This document shows positions 60,077-64,000 of a stretch of DNA of 64,000 bases, piece after piece. Location of the stretch: the NCBI RefSeq assembly GCF_022968795.1, contig NZ_JALJRB010000012.1, forward strand, positions 1-64,000. Direction: 5' to 3'. Position numbers and translations under genes: made by a program. The stretch is from Desulfatitalea alkaliphila. Its GTDB lineage: Bacteria; Desulfobacterota; Desulfobacteria; Desulfobacterales; Desulfosarcinaceae. Within the stretch, counting starts at the first letter, position 1. Every line of letters begins with the position of its first letter. The notes beneath the pieces were generated by a model that worked only from the letters and a program-made list of their open reading frames with translations, ran no database searches and was not told where the DNA came from.

Positions 60077-60619
60077 TCAGGCGACGGCCTCCAGGCGTCC
60101 GCCCTTGGCACGGGTGTCGCCGGCGTGCATTTTGAGAGCGATGTGGACCTCCATGGTGGAGAGGCCCAAACGATAAGCAATCTCCTCGGCGGGCAGACCT
60201 TCGTCGGCCAAGAGGAGGACCTGTTGGGCCACCGGCAGTTCCTGTTCGTCCGGCTCGGGCGCAGTGCCGGGTGACGGTGTCGCCGGCTTTTCCGCGGCAG
60301 GGACGGAACGCGCCGGCGCATGCATGGTCTCGGTGGGCATGGCATATGTGATCAAGGCGTGCAGCTTCATGCGTTCGGCTTCGATCATGGCCATCAGGCC
60401 GTCGAACACCGTGTCGATCTGCTGCTCGAGCAGTTGACGGTGGATGGTGGCCGTCACACTCCGGGCGGAAGCCGGATTTTCCACCGGTCGAGGCGCACCG
60501 GCGAGGATTCGCCGTTTGCGCCGCGTGCGCAACAGCCCCAAGGAAAGCAGCAACAGGCACAGGGTCGGAACGCCGGCGGCGGTCATCACCAGCCATAGGG
60601 GAATGGACATGCTCAACAT
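60077..60619 (-). CDS. Membrane-anchored protein with helix-turn-helix-like C-terminus, downstream of fliA
   Basis: 180 residues; GGAG precedes the ATG. One N-terminal membrane helix (~6-28), a basic stretch RTRRKRRIL, a helical region, an Ala/Pro linker, and a C-terminal LADEGLPAEEIAYRLGLSTM motif that resembles a helix-turn-helix (DUF6115-like). It follows fliA by 13 bp, a common position for this family in flagellar loci. Function unknown; the C-terminal motif may bind protein rather than DNA given the membrane anchor. Confidence 0.8.
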   Translation of the reverse strand: MLSMSIPLWLVMTAAGVPTLCLLLLSLGLLRTRRKRRILAGAPRPVENPASARSVTATIHRQLLEQQIDTVFDGLMAMIEAERMKLHALITYAMPTETMHAPARSVPAAEKPATPSPGTAPEPDEQELPVAQQVLLLADEGLPAEEIAYRLGLSTMEVHIALKMHAGDTRAKGGRLEAVA

Positions 60620-60632
60620 AGCAACTCCTTTT

Positions 60633-61391
60633 TTATTCGCTCAGTAATCCGTCTTTGCGCAATTTGCCGCGCAAGCGCAGAACGGCCTGGGAGTGGATCT
60701 GGGAGACCCGCGACTCGGTGATCTCCAACACCATGCCGATCTCCTTCATGGTCATCTCGTCGTTGTAATACATGGAGACCACCAGGCGCTCTTTCTCCGG
60801 CAACTGCTCGATGTGCCGGGCCAGGGTGCTTTTGACCTCCTTGATGGTGGTCAGGGAAAGGGCGTCGTCTCCGTCGCTGTTGACCAGGCTGTTGAGAAAG
60901 CCCTCCTTCTCGTCCCGGGCCGTGTAACCCAGCTCTTCGAAGCTGACGAAGGAGATGCTGGACATACGCTTGACTTGGTACAGCTGGTCCAGATCCATCT
61001 CCATCTCCTCGGCCACCTCATCATCGGAGGCTTCGCGGCCCAACTGTTGCTCCAGCTTCAGGCAGGCCTTTTCCAGCGCGCGGATCTTTTTGCGGGTGGT
61101 GCGGCCCAGGAAGTCGCGGGAGCGCAATTCGCTCAACACCGCCCCCTTGATGCGGAAAACCGCATAGGTCATGAACTTGTTGTCCCGGCTGGGATCGTAA
61201 CGCTCGATGGCTTGAATCAAGCCGATGATGCCCACGTTGATCAAATCGCCCACCTCAACCGTCGGCGGCAAATGGGTGGCGATGCGGTTGACGATGCGAT
61301 TCACGTAAGGCAGGTATTCGGCGATGATTTCATTGCGCAGGAGGTGATCGTCCTTGTCCAGCGTTTTGAGTTGGGTATCATTCACTGACAT
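60633..61391 (-). CDS. fliA: Flagellar sigma factor FliA (sigma-28)
   Basis: 252 residues from ATG 61391 with GGGGAG upstream. Region 2 includes VEVGDLINVGIIGLIQAIER followed by YDPSRDNKFMTYAVFRIKGA; region 3 and region 4 follow with PEKERLVVSMYYNDEMTMKE and the recognition helix VLEITESRVSQIHSQAVLRL. It directs RNA polymerase to late flagellar promoters such as the one upstream of flgM at 54632. It is downstream of flhF-flhG. Confidence 0.95.
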   Translation of the reverse strand: MSVNDTQLKTLDKDDHLLRNEIIAEYLPYVNRIVNRIATHLPPTVEVGDLINVGIIGLIQAIERYDPSRDNKFMTYAVFRIKGAVLSELRSRDFLGRTTRKKIRALEKACLKLEQQLGREASDDEVAEEMEMDLDQLYQVKRMSSISFVSFEELGYTARDEKEGFLNSLVNSDGDDALSLTTIKEVKSTLARHIEQLPEKERLVVSMYYNDEMTMKEIGMVLEITESRVSQIHSQAVLRLRGKLRKDGLLSE

Positions 61392-61460
61392 GCTGCTCCC
61401 CGGTTTTGTCTGAAGGGTCCGGTTCATCCGGCCCTTGCGAAAGGCTTTTGCAATAGTGCC

Positions 61461-62357
61461 TCAGGGCAATTCGGTCATGTTCCACTGCCGCATCCGTCCG
61501 CTGCGCGCCGAATGGGGGGCGGCGGCGATCTTGCGCGCCAGCGCCGCGAAGTTGCGGCTGGCTTTGGACAGGGGCGCCATTTCGGTGACGGCCTTTTGCC
61601 GCCGAACGCCCTTGCGGACCTGTTCGTCGGTCAGGATGCAACCGTAATATTCCATTGAAATATTGAGGAAACGATCCGCCACCAGATTCAACTGGCGATA
61701 CACCTCCTCGGCCTCCTGGTCCGTGGCGGCGGCGTTGACCAGCAACTTGAAATGATCGGTGCCGTACTTGACCGACAACACCTTCATCATGGCATAGGCA
61801 TCGGTGATGGAAGTGGGCTCCGGCGTGGCCACCAGCAGGATTTCATCCGCATTGATGTTGAAATAGAGCACATTGCTGGAAATCCCGGCGGCCGTATCGA
61901 TGAGCATGATATCGAAATCCTGAATGTAGGCTTCCAGTTGGCCGAACACCCGTTGGCGCTCTTCCATGGTCAAGGCGGTCAGGTCCTGGATGCCGGAGGC
62001 CGCCGGCAGGATGCGAATGCCGCCGGGTCCGGTCACCACCACTTCGGCAAGCTGCTTTTCGCCCCGCACCACGTGGGACAGATTGTAACGGGGGGTGAGC
62101 CCCAGCAGCACGTCCAGGTTGCCCAGTCCCAGATCGGCGTCGAAGATCAGCACCTTCTTGCCGAAGCGGCGCAGGGTGTAGCCCAGGTTGGCGACGATGT
62201 TGGTTTTGCCCACCCCGCCTTTGCCGCTGGTGATGGCGATGATTTTGGGAAACCGCTGCCGGCGTTCGGTGGGCGGCTCCTCCGTGGACGGGGTCCATGC
62301 CGGTTTGCGGGAATCGAGACGAATCACTTTACTGTTGGAGGCATCGCTGCAGTGCAT
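61461..62357 (-). CDS. flhG: Flagellar number regulator FlhG (MinD-like ATPase)
   Basis: 298 residues from ATG 62357, four bases after the flhF stop. Deviant Walker A is ITSGKGGVGKTNIVANLGY, Walker B ILIFDADLGLGNLDVLLG, and the C-terminal region has an amphipathic basic patch (RKGVRRQKAVTEMAPLSKAS). FlhG works with FlhF to set flagellar number and place. An N-terminal DQAxxLR-like FlhF-activating motif is not evident; the first 35 residues are HCSDASNSKVIRLDS and onward. The long upstream frame over flhF is an artefact. Confidence 0.93.
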   Translation of the reverse strand: MHCSDASNSKVIRLDSRKPAWTPSTEEPPTERRQRFPKIIAITSGKGGVGKTNIVANLGYTLRRFGKKVLIFDADLGLGNLDVLLGLTPRYNLSHVVRGEKQLAEVVVTGPGGIRILPAASGIQDLTALTMEERQRVFGQLEAYIQDFDIMLIDTAAGISSNVLYFNINADEILLVATPEPTSITDAYAMMKVLSVKYGTDHFKLLVNAAATDQEAEEVYRQLNLVADRFLNISMEYYGCILTDEQVRKGVRRQKAVTEMAPLSKASRNFAALARKIAAAPHSARSGRMRQWNMTELP

Positions 62358-62361
62358 AGGG

Positions 62362-63840
62362 TTACTTCCTGCCACCGGCGTATCGGGCTTGCGCCGGCCG
62401 ATCAATGGTTTTGGGAGCGAGAAGGGAGGCGCAGCACATGCGGCAGGGCTTGAATCCCTGGGCCATGGCGTCGGTGCCGTCCCTGAACAGCCAGACATTG
62501 TCATCGTTGATGCGCTTGACCGCTTTGCAGTCGCGCTGGTGAAAGATGTCGGAATTGCGGTTGGCCACATATCGCCCTTGCACCGATGATTGCGACGGCG
62601 GCCGGGTAGCGTCGGCGTTGTCCGTTTCCGGGTTCGCTTGCAGCCCCTCGTGCTGCTCCTGCACATTGTTGAACAGCCGTTCGGCCACGGCACGTGCCCC
62701 GGCCACCTGCAATCCTTCAGGCAGGCGGGCATCGCAACCCAGGTACACCAGGGGCCAACGACGGCTTGCCACCTGCTCCAGAACCGGCCCGAAACGGTCG
62801 CACCAATCCAGATGGGTGGGCAGCAGACGGGTGACGCCCAGTGGTCCGAAAAAATCGCTCACCCGCTCCATGGTCCTGGATTGGGTCGTTGCATTGAACA
62901 CCAGGTGGACATCGGCCTGGTCCAATGTCATCAGCATCCCAGCCAGCCGTTCCCGTGGTGCCAGGGCAAGGGGATCCAAACCCGGGGTGTCGATCACCAC
63001 CAGGTCGCAATCGTCAAAACAAGCCAGGGCCGACTGGAGTTGATCGCTGTCGCGCGCCGTTTGCAAGGCGACGCCCATGAGGTTGCAGAACCGTTCCAAT
63101 TCCACGGTGCCCGCTATACGCTGGTCGTCCAGGCTGATGACCCCGACCGACTGTTTGGCATAGAGCACGGCATGGCCTGCCATTTTGGCCGCCACGGCGG
63201 TTTTGCCGGCGCCCGCGGGTCCCACCAGCACCACGATCCGGCGCGCTTTGCGCATCGCTCCGCGCACCGGCGCCACCCAGCCGCGGGCCTCGATGATCTG
63301 AACGGCGGCGGCCAATGTCTCGTCGGGATCCGTTTGATCGTCCGCCGCCACTGCGGTGATCTGGTCGGCCAGTTCCGTCGCCAAGGCGCGGCCCATACCC
63401 CCTTCGCGCAACCGATCATAGACGGACACCGGGGCATTCGCGACGGGGTCGGCCACCGGCCGATCGGCGGACTCGGTCATCAAACGAATGAACTTGGGCT
63501 TGAGTTTCTCTTGTCCCGTGCGGGTGATGGGAGTGTAGCGCTGCAACAGATGGGCGATCCCCCCCGCCGGCCGGGCGCCGTTGCCTTGCCCGGAGGCTGC
63601 GGCCTTTTGACCGGATACGGTATCCGCTGCGGCCGAGACCTCGTCGAGCGGGTCCGGCGCCACCGCCGCCGGATCGATGGCGGCCGTGACCACCACCTGC
63701 CCGCCGCGCTTGCCGCCCAGCAACCGCCCGGCCTTGCCGGCGGTCTTGGCGGAAAGAATGACGGCCTCCTCGCCGAACTCCTTTTTCACCATGCGCAGGG
63801 CCTCGGACATGCTCGAGGCTTCGAAACGTTTAATCTTCAT
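62362..63840 (-). CDS. flhF: FlhF flagellar SRP-type GTPase with C-terminal Ada-like zinc module
   Basis: 492 residues. B domain start MKIKRFEASSMSEALRMVKK, a low-complexity linker, N domain around 135-190, and the G domain with P-loop VLVGPAGAGKTAVAAKMA, DTPGLD for G3 and LPTHLDWCDRFG for G4. These are more divergent than usual FlhF (DTAGR, TKLDE). After the GTPase there is an added ~50-residue module at ~423-472: RYVANRNSDIFHQRDC then GFKPCRMC, resembling the Ada metal-binding fold (His434, Cys438, Cys466, Cys469). FlhF normally lacks this. It overlaps flhA by 11 bases. Confidence 0.88.
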   Translation of the reverse strand: MKIKRFEASSMSEALRMVKKEFGEEAVILSAKTAGKAGRLLGGKRGGQVVVTAAIDPAAVAPDPLDEVSAAADTVSGQKAAASGQGNGARPAGGIAHLLQRYTPITRTGQEKLKPKFIRLMTESADRPVADPVANAPVSVYDRLREGGMGRALATELADQITAVAADDQTDPDETLAAAVQIIEARGWVAPVRGAMRKARRIVVLVGPAGAGKTAVAAKMAGHAVLYAKQSVGVISLDDQRIAGTVELERFCNLMGVALQTARDSDQLQSALACFDDCDLVVIDTPGLDPLALAPRERLAGMLMTLDQADVHLVFNATTQSRTMERVSDFFGPLGVTRLLPTHLDWCDRFGPVLEQVASRRWPLVYLGCDARLPEGLQVAGARAVAERLFNNVQEQHEGLQANPETDNADATRPPSQSSVQGRYVANRNSDIFHQRDCKAVKRINDDNVWLFRDGTDAMAQGFKPCRMCCASLLAPKTIDRPAQARYAGGRK

Positions 63841-64000
63841 CGGTCAGCTCCGCGACGCCTATGGATTGAATGCGCGTTGTCGGCAGGATCTCTTCGTAAG
63901 CCAACACCACCATCTGGGGGATGAAGCGATCCACCAATTTTTTGAAATGCCCCCGCAATTGGCCCGAACAGAGTACCACCGGCTGCAGATTGCGGTGGGC
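63830..64000 (-). CDS. flhA: Flagellar export apparatus protein FlhA (C-terminus, cut by window edge)
   Basis: The last 56 residues of FlhA before a TAA at 63830. The sequence QPVVLCSGQLRGHFKKLVDR followed by ANFIP-like FIPQMVVLAYEEILPTTRI matches the C-terminal domain of FlhA that docks chaperone-substrate complexes. It precedes flhF with an 11-base overlap, placing flhA-flhF-flhG-fliA in one operon. Confidence 0.93.
   Translation of the reverse strand, partial: AHRNLQPVVLCSGQLRGHFKKLVDRFIPQMVVLAYEEILPTTRIQSIGVAELTDED

Overview
The window looks like a chromosomal segment of a motile Gram-negative bacterium, most likely a Desulfobacterota (former Deltaproteobacteria, Desulfosarcina-like) lineage. 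This assignment is an inference from gene content and style: flagellar genes with P- and L-ring proteins, kdsB, an ABC-dependent O-antigen locus, a PUFA-synthase-like megasynthase with ole genes, and intergenic palindromes. No rRNA, tRNA or CRISPR array was recognised.

Layout. (1) 1-13.3 kb, minus strand: an ABC-transporter-dependent surface polysaccharide locus. It reads wzm, wzt with a C-terminal carbohydrate-binding extension, a truncated phosphoesterase, a WbdD-like methyltransferase/kinase/coiled-coil chain terminator, a three-domain glycosyltransferase, a decayed glycosyltransferase remnant, an FkbM methyltransferase, a GT2 enzyme, a methyltransferase and a frameshifted methyltransferase. 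A winged-helix regulator gene lies just upstream. (2) 14.2-17.5 kb: a secreted zinc phospholipase C-like protein and a lipoprotein. (3) 18.2-32.9 kb: the most remarkable region. A 2.4k-residue KS-CLF-AT-DH-DH PUFA-synthase-like protein is followed on the same strand by oleA, oleB, oleC and oleD, the complete head-to-head olefin pathway. A divergent 600-residue gene may supply a PfaD-like enoyl reductase. The group plausibly makes a very long-chain polyunsaturated hydrocarbon or ketone. The megasynthase shows no ACP or KR, so a PfaA-type partner must be encoded elsewhere.

(4) 32.9-45.2 kb: housekeeping and mixed genes: a fused MrfA/MrfB-like helicase-exonuclease, a CorC-family protein, efp, a TrpF-like protein lacking the catalytic Cys motif, guaA, a coiled-coil membrane protein, an acyl-CoA synthetase, kdsB and larB. 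(5) 45.2-50.9 kb: signalling and motor genes: REC-HD-GYP, REC-histidine kinase, pseudo-receiver HD-GYP, motA and motB. (6) 51.3-64 kb, minus strand: flagellar genes flhA(partial)-flhF-flhG-fliA-hypothetical, then flgF-G-A-H-I-J behind a sigma-54-like promoter, then flgM-N-K-L behind a sigma-28-like promoter. FliA and its anti-sigma factor FlgM are therefore both in the window.

Intergenic DNA carries at least three repeat families: a ~180 bp MITE-like element with terminal and internal inverted repeats (two copies, one touching the flgM sigma-28 promoter), a GC-rich perfect palindrome family, and an AT-rich TTAAG/TTTAAAG repeat that in one place bounds a ~360 bp inverted-repeat element.
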